Source: Helopsaltes ochotensis | Lineage: Eukaryota > Chordata > Aves > Passeriformes > Locustellidae | Assembly: GCA_013400155.1 (NCBI GenBank) | Contig: VXBM01000060.1 | Span: 815,924 to 879,923 of the forward strand | DNA length: 64,000 bases | Direction of reading: 5' to 3' | Shown here: positions 1-12,000 of the stretch, piece by piece | Position numbering within the stretch: the stretch's first letter is position 1 | Layout of the letters: each line of letters begins with the position of its first letter | The notes under the pieces: model-generated | The model's input: only the letters and a program-made list of their open reading frames with translations | Told to the model about the DNA's origin: nothing | The model's database searches: none | Position numbers and translations under genes: made by a program

Positions 1-3000
1 ATCAGTCTTTTGCATCTACGTCAGAGCAGCCTGAATTTATTCAGGGGGTCATTAGGTTTTTGCTCTTGAAGAATCATCTGGCTGGTAATTTGCATTCTTC
101 TTGGCATAAGCAGATGATGCAACAGCATAAAGAAAGAATTTAGTGATGTAGAATCAAAAGGGAGGTGACCCTTCTTCAGAGCAGCCATCATTGTGGTGTC
201 TGTGAAATCCCACTCTTTGGTTCAGCTGCAGCTCACAGGTTGGAGCTCCTACTCTGAACAACTTAACTCTCAGAGTAGCTTTCACACTGACTTTGCAATG
301 TACCAAGTTCTGTTTGCTGAAATCGAATCAGATGGTGGTGAATATTTTCCAGCAGGATGGGAAACACCACAGCCCAGGCTGAGTGATCTCATGTGCTATA
401 AATGAACAGTACAGTCATCCTTAATGCACGTGGTGGGGCACAGAGCTCACCAGCCTCACCCTTTCCCATCCTACTGTCAAAAGGCTCTGGGGCCCTGGAT
501 TGTCAGTGCAGGGCTGTTTGGCAGAGCAGGCTGTCTTCAGTTCCCTTGTGTAGAGTGACACGGGTTGTGACAGCCAGCTGCCATCTGTTTAATGCTTGGA
601 TGGGAAAGTGTGGGACAAGAGAGCAGTGGGAACGCAGCAAATTCTGTATTGTACAGCATTTTAACTTCTCCCCTTTCTTATGTGGAAAGTTTCCTTCTTC
701 AAAGTAGGGGAAAGAAAGATTAAAATGTAACCAGAGTAGGTAGTGCAGTGTAGCAGGGATGCCACAGAGGAGGGAGGAGGCCGTGGGGAAAGCAGATCTT
801 CAGTTGCCAGTGGAGAGAGGGCAGAGGCAGGAATTATTTTCGTTGTAGAAAGGGAATTTCTTAATTTAGTAGCCTTTGCATTGTTCTCATTATGCAGAGG
901 GTTGCAGACTTTGTCTTCAAATGGCTTCAAAAGGTTCCCGAGTTTAGGAAGTTATTCAAAGCTAATCTCAACCTCAGTCGCTTTGTCTTTGTTTTCCAGA
1001 TTTGATTCCTTGTCTCCTATTTCAGGGCTTATCTGAGTATTTTTTTCTACAGTTAAAGTTATTTCTAGAGGACCAGAAAAACTAATTTAGTGTTATGAGC
1101 TTGCTCCTTAATTAAATCTTTTTTAGTTTTACAGTACCGAATGCAGGTGGTAGAAATGCAAATTATAGATATTTTTAATGACCACCAAAATGAGTGGTGA
1201 CTGTAATCTTTTGTCTGAAAAATATTGTAAGATGCTTGTCTTGGCTGTAGTTGATTATTTATAAACCTATGAAATAATACAGTTTCTGTCTCAAATTGGG
1301 AAGAGACAGAATATGTTTATGAACAAAAAGAGGATCTCAAACCTTTCGGTGTCATGGTGATTATTGTTATTACTAGTTCTGTTCTTGTTTCCCCTTTCTG
1401 TGAAGCAAGAGTTGAACTTTTGTCTACTAGAATTGTTTTTAGTTTTGTTTTATTTTATTGTAGGAATAACTCCTTCTTTGCTAACTACTTAATGCATTAA
1501 AATAAATATAGGAAGAACAAGTTGCTGTCTGTCCAGGGTCTTTGGGCTGCTTCCTTAGACATCACTTTAAATGCATAGATAGAAAGCCCTGGTTCTGTCC
1601 CATGAAGAATTGAAGTCACAAAATCCGCAGGTGCCTCACCCTGTCCCTGGTGATTGGTGTGTGCTCCTCTCTATCTCCTTCCCATCTCTTGTGCTTGTTT
1701 CATTTCCTCTTCTCTCTGAAGGAGAAGTGTGCTGAGCTGAGGAACATGAGCTGTCAGGTTCAGGGAGCTTTAGCACTAAAACCTGCCCCTTTTTTCAGAC
1801 TTTACAGGCTGTCACTGAGATGCAGGAGTTGCCTCCAAGTCTATGGCTTCAGCAAAATGTTTCTTTTTTTTGTTGTTGTTTTTTTTTTGCGTCAGCACTT
1901 CATTCCCATGTCCTCATCATCCTGCTTTTCCCTCTCTGTCCCAGACAGCCATCTGGGCAGGCTTTGCACCATCCTCCTGCTTGAATGATTAATGCTGCAT
2001 AAGGTCATTTCTCACAATCATCTGGCAGCATCCTGGGGTGGAGCCCATACGCTTTGCTCATCTTAACTTTTGACCAGCCACTGTAGCCCAGCATTACTGG
2101 GAAGCTTTTTAATGTGCCTCTTGGGAAATGATTCAGATGAAGGGAGTCAGGAACCCACAGATCATTGCCAAAGGAAAGGGTTGCAACTCAGAGTCTTGAA
2201 TATTGTTTAATTTCTGCCTTTGTTTAGGTTTGCTCAAAGAAAATACACAAATACGTAAATGTTTTGCATTTGTTTTCTCAGAGTTGTTGTATCTCTTAAA
2301 AAAAAAAGGCAAACAGAAAAAAACCCAACAGCTGTGCAAATAAAACAAACACAAAGGAATAAAAATTTTAAAGGGAAAGGCTTTCACCTCCACGCCAAAT
2401 CATAAAAGTTATGATAAATAATTAATGGAAGGCCTCTGTTGAGATTATTTTTAGGGAACCTGCAGACATTCGCAAATCCAGATAAAAAATTACTCTGCTG
2501 GATTATATATCAAGCCAGCTAAAGGTGTTGACTCCTTTAGTGGAATGGTGTTCCAAATAAACTTCAGGATTCCAAGGTTTCATTTTTTTTCATTTTTTTA
2601 AAAATACTCTAACACCTTTAACGTCTTTGAAAGTCAGGGGACAGAGAAAGTTTGTGTCTCACACTTTGCATGTTGTCATCATGGAAATGATTGAAAGAAC
2701 ATTTTCATTTCCCTTATCAAGACCTCCTGCAGTGGAGGGATTTAGTCAAAGAAGTTATCTTATACCCCCACCACCCAGTGATTTCTGTTATCCCTATTCA
2801 TGGAGAAATACATGTGTCCTTTCTCAGAATACTCACTTTTACACTTTATCTTATTTTTTCTTAGAAGCTTCTCGGCAAATATTGAGGGCAAAGAAAATGC
2901 CTGTTAGGAAACGTCTGTAAAGGCTGTTTTTGGCCCTGAGGTTTATAGTCACAGTTAAGTCCTGAATTCATTGAGGTGCAAGCCTAACTTGAAGAAAATT

Positions 3001-3635
3001 AGTATTTCTTTAATGTTTCCTTTTTCCTGTAAGAAAAGAATACATTCTGTTCCTCAAACATGGTATTTTCTTACTCAAATAGGACTAAAGAGCTTACTGG
3101 CAAGATAGCTTATTTTTTGCAGTGGTGACTACAATATAGACGTTTTAGATGTGTCAGCCACACTTGGCATTTTTCAGACAGAGTCATCTTTCATATTAAG
3201 TGTTTTCCTTTGTTTCAAAAGAAAAAATCATTGAAATGACGACAGAATATTTTTAGAAGAATAAGCATGGGCCACAAGTTCAAGGGAATTGTTTATTGTG
3301 TTCTGTCGTCAGTCGAACGCTCAAGGTAAAAGTTAAAATGGACCAAATGCATTTCCCTTTTTTCAAACATCTCCTTGAACTGCATTTTGCGATAAAAGCC
3401 GTAAATCTTCCTTGTTAGGGAAGTGGGTTTTGTTGTGCGTTTCAGGCTGCAGCAGTATTCTCATCTGGGAAATAAAAATTCCTCTTTTTACTCAAATTCC
3501 TCCCTATTTAATTTGGTGTTCTGCACTATTGTTTCTAGATTTGCATCCAGATTGAAAGTTTCCAAACTGTCCCGTACTTCACACAGCTGATGGGGTGAAG
3601 TCAGTCCTCTTCTCTCCTGCTCTGCTGCCCCAGTC

Positions 3636-3730
3636 CCAGAATCACAAAATGGTTTGGGTTGGAAGGGGCCTTAAAGCTCATCTTGACACCTTCCACTAGA
3701 CCAGGTTGCTCCAAAACTCCATCCAGTCTG
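3636..3730 (-). repeat. CR1 LINE 3'-end fragment
   Basis: Reads as the reverse complement of the CR1 3' tail: an AGAATCACAAAATGG-type start, GGTTTGGGTTGGAAGGGGCC, then CCACTAGACCAGGTTGCTCC. Relative to the usual CR1 consensus about 30 nt are missing near the middle, so it is an old relic. Confidence 0.85.
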
Positions 3731-5551
3731 ATCTAGTGTCTGACAGTATTTTTCTGTCTTAGAAAAGTGGCAGACTGTTTCCCCCACTGTAGGAGTGTTA
3801 CCCACATACTGACTACTTGATTTGTCTGTATTTAAGCAATTCAGTAACTCTCATCATGAGTCACGCAAATATCAGATTATCTTGAATACTGCTGAACATC
3901 ATCAAAAACTTCACAGGGCTTCCGTTTCAGTTCTCTTTTCTTTAAACCTCAGCTTCCTATTTAAGTGGATCAAATACAATAGTTTACAGTTTATAGAACA
4001 TAGTTTTCTGAAATTCACTACTAACATTTGACATACCTTAACATGAAGTGAATGTTTTTGGAGGGATGTCTTTTTAGTGTGGTTTTTAATGCTTTGTGTT
4101 TAAAAGGTTCTTGTACTTTGGTGTTGTGCTGTGGATGCTGTCTTTTTTTTTTTCCCTTCGTTTCCCTGTGATGGATGTGAGAAGGGAAGCAGTGTGACAG
4201 CATTTAGTTAAACCATCTCAGGAACATTATTGTGTACCTGTTAAACTGAACTAAAAATAAAAAAGAGCTAAGCTTGAAACAGGGCTTCTCTCTGAATAGT
4301 GAAATATTCAATTAGAAGATTTTTGAATATTCAGTTTATTTTTGTTCAGGTAAATAAAAAGCTTATAGTGTGTGTCCCTCAGATAAAGCACAGAATAACA
4401 AAAGTCTCTGGGCTGTTTACCACCGCTCCTCCTCATCCTTCCCTCCATGTGGTCTGATGCCCATCTTTCCCTTCCAAGAACAGGATTTTGTATCCAGTTG
4501 TCTTCTGCCAAATGCTTGCTGACAGCCTGCAGCCCCTGGAGCACTCAGCTCCTGCCCAGCCCCCCGAGCCCTCCGTGTGAGGACAATTAACCACCTTATG
4601 CTGAGTGCTCTGCTGTGTATGGCCTGACAGAGCACTCTGCCTGGTATTATTTTAAATGATGCAGCACAGGGCTCTGCAGGAAGATAAATTGAAACGTCCC
4701 ATGTCAGTCCCTCAGGGCAAACACCATTTCAGACTGGAGGTGATGTCAGAGAGATGCTTGTGTTTTTTACAGGGGCCGCAGGGCACGTGGAATACGCACA
4801 AGGCTCTGCCGGGTCTGTATGGTCAGCATGTGGCCTTTGGCCAGAGAGAACCAGTTTGGCATCTACGTACTGCTTTTGGAGCAAACTAAACCCAAAAATT
4901 ACAATATGACTCAAAATCTCTAATACAGGGTGGCTGATCCTGTAGAACAATATTTTTCGATGACAGTTGGATTTGAAAAGTGCTGTAAACCCTGGTATTA
5001 ACTTTCTGCTTAATGGAAACTAGTTAGGGATGGGAAATTAAGCTTTATTTTTTTCTGTCTGTTTTCTGCTACTGAGTAGTTCTCCCTTTTGTGTTGCATG
5101 ATGCAGTGGAGCAGTGCATTGCCCTTGAGCTCTACAAGCCCATCCCAGTCCCACAGGAGAGGCTGGAGTTTGTCATCAGGAGCTGTGATAACCCCCTTCC
5201 CCATTACTTGCTCTCAGTAAACCTTTGGCAGTTTTATGGCACCTTGATTGATAACAGGTTTAGCCAGAAATGGTGAGAGGAACAGGATTTGCTGTGCAGG
5301 ATGAAATATAGAATTGGGGAGAGGAAGGCAGGCAGAGGATCTGAGCTGGGAGCCCGGGTAATGGCAGCCAGGGACTTGTGGGGTGGAAGAGATCACCCTG
5401 CAGAGCATTTCAACCTCTTTTGAGACCAGAGCAAAAAGTCTCAGTTCTATGATGGTTAATTTGCCTTATGCCATTGACTAAGAAATCTCATAGCTCATGC
5501 GCAATATAAAATATTTGCATTTATTTAGAATGTTAAAAGTATTCACTTCAT

Positions 5552-5686
5552 TGGAAGTATTCAGGGCCAGGATGGGTGAGTCTTTGAAAACCTGATCTAG
5601 TGAACAATGTCCCTGCCCACAGCAAGGGGTGTCAGACTAGCTTATCTCTAGAGTCCCTTCCAACCCAAACCAGTCTGTGATTCTAC
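5552..5686 (+). repeat. CR1 LINE 3'-end fragment
   Basis: Decayed CR1 tail, recognisable from TTCAGGGCCAGGATGGG, CTGATCTAGTG, TCCCTGCCC and the terminal CCCTTCCAACCCAAACCA followed by TCTGTGATTCTA. It lies only about 30 nt upstream of the exon at 5718. Confidence 0.8.
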
Positions 5687-5717
5687 TTTAACTCATTTTT
5701 AATTTTTCTTACCCCAG

Positions 5718-6064
5718 CAGCGTGAAGAGGAGCAGTCTGCGTGCGATGTCACCAGCTCCAGCTCCTCTGCAGATGACACCATGTCCCTGGAGAGGAACTC
5801 ATCCCTGGGCAGCGACACGTCCCTCCCCTTCCCACCCGCGGGGAGCTTCGCCCAGCCCAAGGACAGGCACAGCCTGGGTGGCAGCTGCACCAACATGGTG
5901 TCCTCAGAGGGAGGAGAGAAGGAAGAGGAGCTGGACAGCATCACGGACGTGCCCGCTCCTTCCTCCGTCCTGCGCGGCTCCATGCGGCCGCTGTCTCCTT
6001 TCCGCCGGCACAGCTGGGGGCCGGGGAAGAATGCCACCAACGAGGCAGAAATCAATCAGAGGAG
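5718..6064 (+). CDS. AKAP13: AKAP13 exon 1 of window: Ser-rich region with 14-3-3/PKA site
   Basis: Acceptor ACCCCAG and donor GTGAGT at 6065; enters in phase 0 and leaves two bases of a codon. Encodes residues 1-115, rich in Ser, Glu and Asp, ending FRRHSWGPGKN. The RRHSW serine (codon 6012-6014) lies in a basophilic-kinase and 14-3-3-like context. It corresponds by position to the PKA-phosphorylated 14-3-3 site of human AKAP-Lbc (Ser1565 as I recall), which dampens Rho-GEF activity. The acceptor is a CAGCAG tandem, so the first Gln may be optional. Confidence 0.92.
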
Positions 6065-9000
6065 GTGAGTGAGGAGCTGCTTTGATTTACTCTGCACCCG
6101 CTCATGCATATTTATCTGAGCTTTAAACCTGGCATGATAAAACTGAAGAGTTTACCAGAAGCGAGCACGTCTCTCTTGATTATTACTTTTTCATTTGAAG
6201 AGGTGAAGGCAATCTCTTAATGTATGTTTGTTTGGTTTTTCTTAAATTAACTTTCAGGATTAAAGTACTTAATACCTACAATATGCTTGAGCTTTCCAGG
6301 GTAAATGGAATTACCTCGGGACAGGTCTTCCATTAGAACTGTCACCACCCCTTTCTGTACAAAGGAATTATTGGAGTGTTAAATCTCACTGACCACAGAA
6401 TAAACATGACCATTATTTCTCTGATTGTATTAAGAGATAACACAGGTACTGGGGTTTAAAATATTCTGTGCAAGCTCTTCATAATGGTGAGATGGGTCCT
6501 CCCTGTTTCACAGCATTGGTTCCACCTCACAGACAGTAAGTTCCACCTAACTCATCACCGATGTCCCTGGTGTTGTTCAGGAGGATTCAAAAGGGAAGTT
6601 TTCTTATCTGTTCTTTTAGAAAGTACAAAAGGGAGAGGTGTGCCAGCCATGTGAGTTGTGTCCATGCTGGTGCCAAGTCACTGTGAGAAGAAAAGTTGCT
6701 CAGTCCATTTCAGTGGGGAAGAAGGTGAAATAAAGGAAGAGATGCACACCAAAAAGTAGTAATTGGTGTGAGGTTCCCTGCCGTGCCCTGCACTGTTCAG
6801 CACTTGGGCTGCAGGATGCTTGGGACCAAACCGTGTGTATTCTGAGCCCAGTGGAGGTTTGGCCAGCGTTTTCAGTGTGCTTTAATGCCCTCAGAGCAGG
6901 AATGGCCAGTTGCTTTGGCAGGGTCAGGGTGCCATATCCTCCCTACAGCTCACAGAGCCTGCAGGGCAGTGCCACTCTCTGGCTGCCTGTTGTGTCCTCG
7001 TGGCAGACATTCCGCTGTTAACAGAAACAGAGCCATTGCCTGTGGGGCTGCATGGCATTAAATTAAAAGTGGCCACTCACAACGGGTTCCTGAAAATGGG
7101 TACTGACCCCTTTGGAAAATCCAGGGAGAGGCAGCAGCCTCCCATCAGGAATGTATGCATCCTGTACACACAGCAGCTGTGGGTGTCACTAAAGGAATAT
7201 TGTAGACCCTTCAGGTTTTAAAGTCAATGTTGAAAACCATTCAGGATCCTCTGAGTAACATACAGTGTGAAAGATTTTTACTGTTGTTGTTGTTCCTGTT
7301 CCTGTTTAACACTGTCACCTTTTTTGGGCTTCATTCCTGGTCCCCAGGTAATATTTAAATAAGTTAACTAATGCCCATTAATGTTTCAAGTGACCAAACA
7401 GTCAGCATACCTGCAGGTTTATGACAGAATGAGTCCATAAGCTCATAAACTCATTTGGGGAGATCTATTTTTAAGCCTGATGCATAAGGATTTCTGAAGG
7501 TAAAAAATAAACTGCATAGCTGGCAATCACTGCTGACACTGAGGAGATGGGGTTAAATTCTCCTGCACCACACTTTGGAGGTTGTTTCTGATATGGGAAA
7601 ATACATTCATTGTAAATATAAGAAAATTTGAGTTGAAGGAACAGTAATTCTTCTCGTATGTTCTCACATACAGCTACAGCTACATAAGGATAGCTGTCAT
7701 GTAGGGTGGGTCTGTGGTGCTGATTAGATTCATGTTTGTTTTTATGCTTCTTTTAGAAAGGAATTTGGATTATTTGCTGTGTCGTTTCGTTGTTTTCTTT
7801 GTTCTTTTCATGTGTGGCTGTTGTGATGTTGAGACCCTGGTTGCTTAGTGAGAAACAACAAATACTGAGGAAATGAAGTGCAGACAAGTGACTTTCACTC
7901 AGATCAGTTCAGTTCGGAGTGTTTGCTTATTCATCTATTTCACATGCAGTAGATGCTTTTCCAGTTGAAGGGCAAAAGTCCCTATAGCAACTGGACTTCT
8001 GCAAACCTTCAAAGTGGAGCACAAGAGCACAAGCCTTGGCTGAGGTTTGTCCTGCTGATGGGCTGGATCTGTGCTGCTCCCACCGCCCTTTGTGCCCCCT
8101 CCCCTCCTCTGGGCACTTCTCTGCTCTGTAGGTGAGCAGCTTGCACTCACTAAATGAGGAGAAAAATAACCAAATATAGTGTAATTGCCAGCAAAACCAG
8201 CCCATGGAGCAGAACTGGGTTGTGCAGCCAGGAAGAGAAATTGGGTGACAGGGTGCACCATCCGCTGAGCTCTGAGAGGAGCTTCCTGCTCCAGCAATGA
8301 CTTGCAGCCCCCATCCACACCAAAAATAGTCCTAGCCTTGATGACAAAGCTGAATCAAGCTTAGATAGAGGTGCTGATACAGGACCCAAAAAGCCTACAG
8401 AAAAAAGAAATCAGGCTTTTGTAAAATTTGGTCTTTTCCACTGTTACATGTTTCATGTTTGTAAGAGGGATGAGCATAAAAATTTGTTCATAGAAGAGAT
8501 CAGGGAAAAAAATAGTAGTAATTTTAAATTAAATGTGAAAAGATGCTCAGTTCCCCTTTGCTTCCTGTCTTTTCTCAAATGCACTTCACAGATAATCCTT
8601 GTGTGTACATTTTGCTGTTAAAAATACAAAGAAAACCAACAAGGCTGCACAAAAGGATGTTCATCCTTCAGTTAATTCTTGACATTAGTGGCAGATTTCA
8701 AATGCCTGTCTTTCAGCAATGCTGCAGTGCATGTTAAGTCTAGGCTCGGGAAAGAAACACCCTCATGTTTCACTGATGGATTAAGCACTGCAAAACTGGA
8801 GCGGGTGTTAGTCACTGTTGTTAACAGCTTTTGTCAAAGTTTGGCCTTATCTAAACTTTAAACTGACCTGGCTTTGGCAGCAGCAAAGTTGCAACATGGT
8901 CACTACCTGTGCAGCCTTCTTTCTGTACAAAATAAAACCAACCAAACCCCAGATTTATTTGTAGAAGAGAGGAGAAACACGGAGACTCATTACTTCCTTT

Positions 9001-12000
9001 CATATTTCATTTTGTGTTTTCCCTGTATGTCCGTTCCCTCTGTCTGTGTGTTGGGGATATTAATCCTTTAGCTGCCATTTGTTTGGGTTTTTTTTCATTC
9101 AAGCTGCTGACCATTCTCCATGATTCATTTTCAGTTCAATGCGAATTCTGGGGGATGGTATAAAGAAGCCTCCCATTCATAGGAGAAGGTACAAAGCCAA
9201 CTAATGTGACTAACTCTTTTGTGTTTGAATGTCTACTAACTCCATCCTCTCACATTTTAGTTAACCTGTAATACCTCTGGAAGTGTTGGCCTTAGAGCTG
9301 TGCATCCCACCTGTCTGCTTTCTCTCTCCAGTCTGACCCAGGGCGGGTTTTGTGCCGCACAGAGCACATGCTTGAGCTGCTTTCACCAGGACATTATGTG
9401 GATAATGAAGAGAAATCTCAGATGTTATTTTGTTGGCCTTTGTCACGTGTAAGATTTGGAGTTGGTTAAAACAGTGGTTGACCTGGGAGCATGTGTGTGA
9501 TTTGGATTCAAAGCACATCAGAGACTCCTGGCAAGTCTTGGAGGGGATGGGTCAGACACGATCTCAGAGTTGAAAAACACTCTGAAGATCTGTAGCTGGT
9601 TGAATTAAGTGGCTCCAGTTTTGCTCTTTTGGTGGTTTTTATAACCATCTTCCTAAAAAATAGAAAATAAGGTGTATTTTTCTCTTTACTTCCATGTGTT
9701 TTCCCTCTCTATAACAAATTTTCAGTTTCTCATCCATCCCACAGATATGCAGCTCCACTCACCTAACCTTTGCATTGGCTATTAGTATATAAAAGAGGAT
9801 ACTTAATTTTTGACACAGCAGATGTGGACTGTCCACACTTAGACATCTTGGGCTAAATAAAAAAGAGAAGTTGAACTTCTGCCCTTCAGTGGTTCTGAAA
9901 GTGCAGAAGAATGTGAAAAGAATGCTACCATGATGTTATGACAAAAAAAATTGCCGTGCCTCACCATACATCATCAGCATCAATGAACCCTAGCAGTGCT
10001 GCACAGTTCAAAAGAACACTCTTAAAAAAGAATTTTTTTTAAAAGGCACAAGAAAAAACATGCTTTTTTACTTCTAAGAAGCCACTTCATTTGCATCACT
10101 GCAGGAAGCAGAGCAGTGCTTGGCTTCTCAGCTCATGCAAATGAAATTTTATCAGGAGTCTCTTAAGGCTGCTCTGCAGGAGCTATGTTAGTATTTAGAG
10201 TCAAAGTATCCTGGAACACTGAGCCTACATGTAGAATAAAGAAAATGTCTATAATACCGTGTCATATCTGAAATGTGTGGTAATCCTTTCATGAACACTT
10301 TCTCACTTTTTCTGGTCTCTAAACCATTTTGGCATCATCCTTTCTAACCTCACTTGTGGAGCAGGAGCCTGAAACCGATTCCAACAGTTTATGCTCTCCC
10401 ACAAGGCTGATGTAGATAAAAGCTCATCCTCCTCCCCAAGCTGTCTTCTGTAAAGGAGTTTTGCATGCTCTGCATTGATCCTTTCAGGATTTTATGGTGT
10501 TGCCAACAGGCTGTGGGTAGTTCCCCCACAGGACTGTGATTCTGCGGGAGTGCTTTCCACAGCCTTTGCCAACAGATCCCCTTCCTTCCTTCCTACTCCG
10601 AGATCTTAACCACTCCCAGGCTTCCTCTTATGTATGTAGGGCTCCTCTTCTTCCCTCCCTCTACTTTTCTGCATCTTTCCCCTGCAGTTTTAGCGTTTGG
10701 GATCATCACCATAACATGGCAGTGATCAGGAGTACAGGCATCTTTTAAAGTCTAGTGTAAACATTATGTGATTTCTTCAATGAGGAGAATCTTTCCTTCG
10801 ATTGAAAGGGGACCACACAAAAGTGATTGACTTTGGAAAGCAAGGTGACACAAGCACATCTCAAAGGGTCCACCAAGCTCAGTGTTCTTGTGGCCACAAG
10901 CAGATGGCCTGGGCAATCATGTGTGGCACCTTCCTTGGGATGCTTTCTCAGTTGCCCCTGAGCAGGTCTGAGTCACCCACTGGGAGGCTGACCCCAGGCC
11001 TGAGAGTGCAAACTGTGTGTGATGGAGATGGATTTCCTGTTGGCCTGGACTTGGTTCCTCTATGATTTCACACAAGTATTTAGTCCCTGCCATCCCCCAC
11101 TAATAGTTAAACGTCTGCCACTGTGGCTGAATTGGGTGAGGATGATGAAGTACTTCAAAATATTGGCACATTATGGGAAGGAATGTCTTCATGAAGAATG
11201 TTTATAGAACTGTGCTGAGAGCTACTGGTGAAGCACACCTGGGGCTTTTGGGTGCAAAGCTTTGGGTGTGTCCTCCCCCAGTTAACATCCTTTATATAAC
11301 AGGCAGCAGTTAGTGAAAACTCTTCCAGAATGTTTCCAATTGTCAAATCCTTCCAGAATGTCTCCAGTGTTGCACTGTGTGTGGGAGCAATATGAGGACT
11401 TGACATGACACGATGCATCCAGTGGATTTTAATCTTCCTCTGTGCCCTCAGAGGCTTCTGGCACTCACAGTTCTTGTCCAGGAAGGCTTAACTTTGTTCT
11501 GCCCTTTTCATGGGCTCCTGTCATGGAGAAAGCGTGCTCTGGCCGTGTTCCCTCCTTGCGTGGATCTCAGACCAGGACCTGGGAGCAGGACTTGTGCTCA
11601 TGCAGAATTCCCTTCACACAACATATGCTTCCTGAACAGCTTTTTCAGGACTTAAAGATCATATAGATGTCATAGCTGACAAGAAAATGGATTTCTCTGT
11701 TCCTGTAAAACCTGCAATTGGGCCATAAGCTAACAGAGAAAAAAAATAACAAAAGCAGTCTAAAATAGCAGCTAAAATATTTGCATTCTGTATTTGCATT
11801 TCTTGTATCTTTCGTGATGCAACTTTGGGACTCTTTAGGGGAATGGGAGCTAAAAAGTTTTTTAGTTAGAAGCACTGTTGATTTAATTCCATGTTAACAG
11901 TAAACTTAGCCTGTTTTTTTCTTCCAGCTTCTTTCACTGACTGGCTGTGCATCATTTAAGAATGTGTCTTCCTCCATATTTTTTCCAAATGTAGCCTGAG

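Larger units (their letters stand above)
1..5717 (+). other. AKAP13: AKAP13 intron, 3' portion
   Basis: No exon of AKAP13 or any other gene recognised. The stretch is AT-rich with poly-T runs (for example around 1862-1890) and two CR1 relics (3636-3730 and 5552-5686). It ends in the pyrimidine-rich acceptor before 5718. The upstream exon of this intron lies outside the window. Confidence 0.7.

Noticed and set aside
5091..5276. 61-codon frame with protein-like composition (KPIPVPQERLEFVIRS)
   Set aside because: Considered as an extra AKAP13 exon, but there is no suitable donor and the exon at 5718 has its own strong acceptor. No match recalled.
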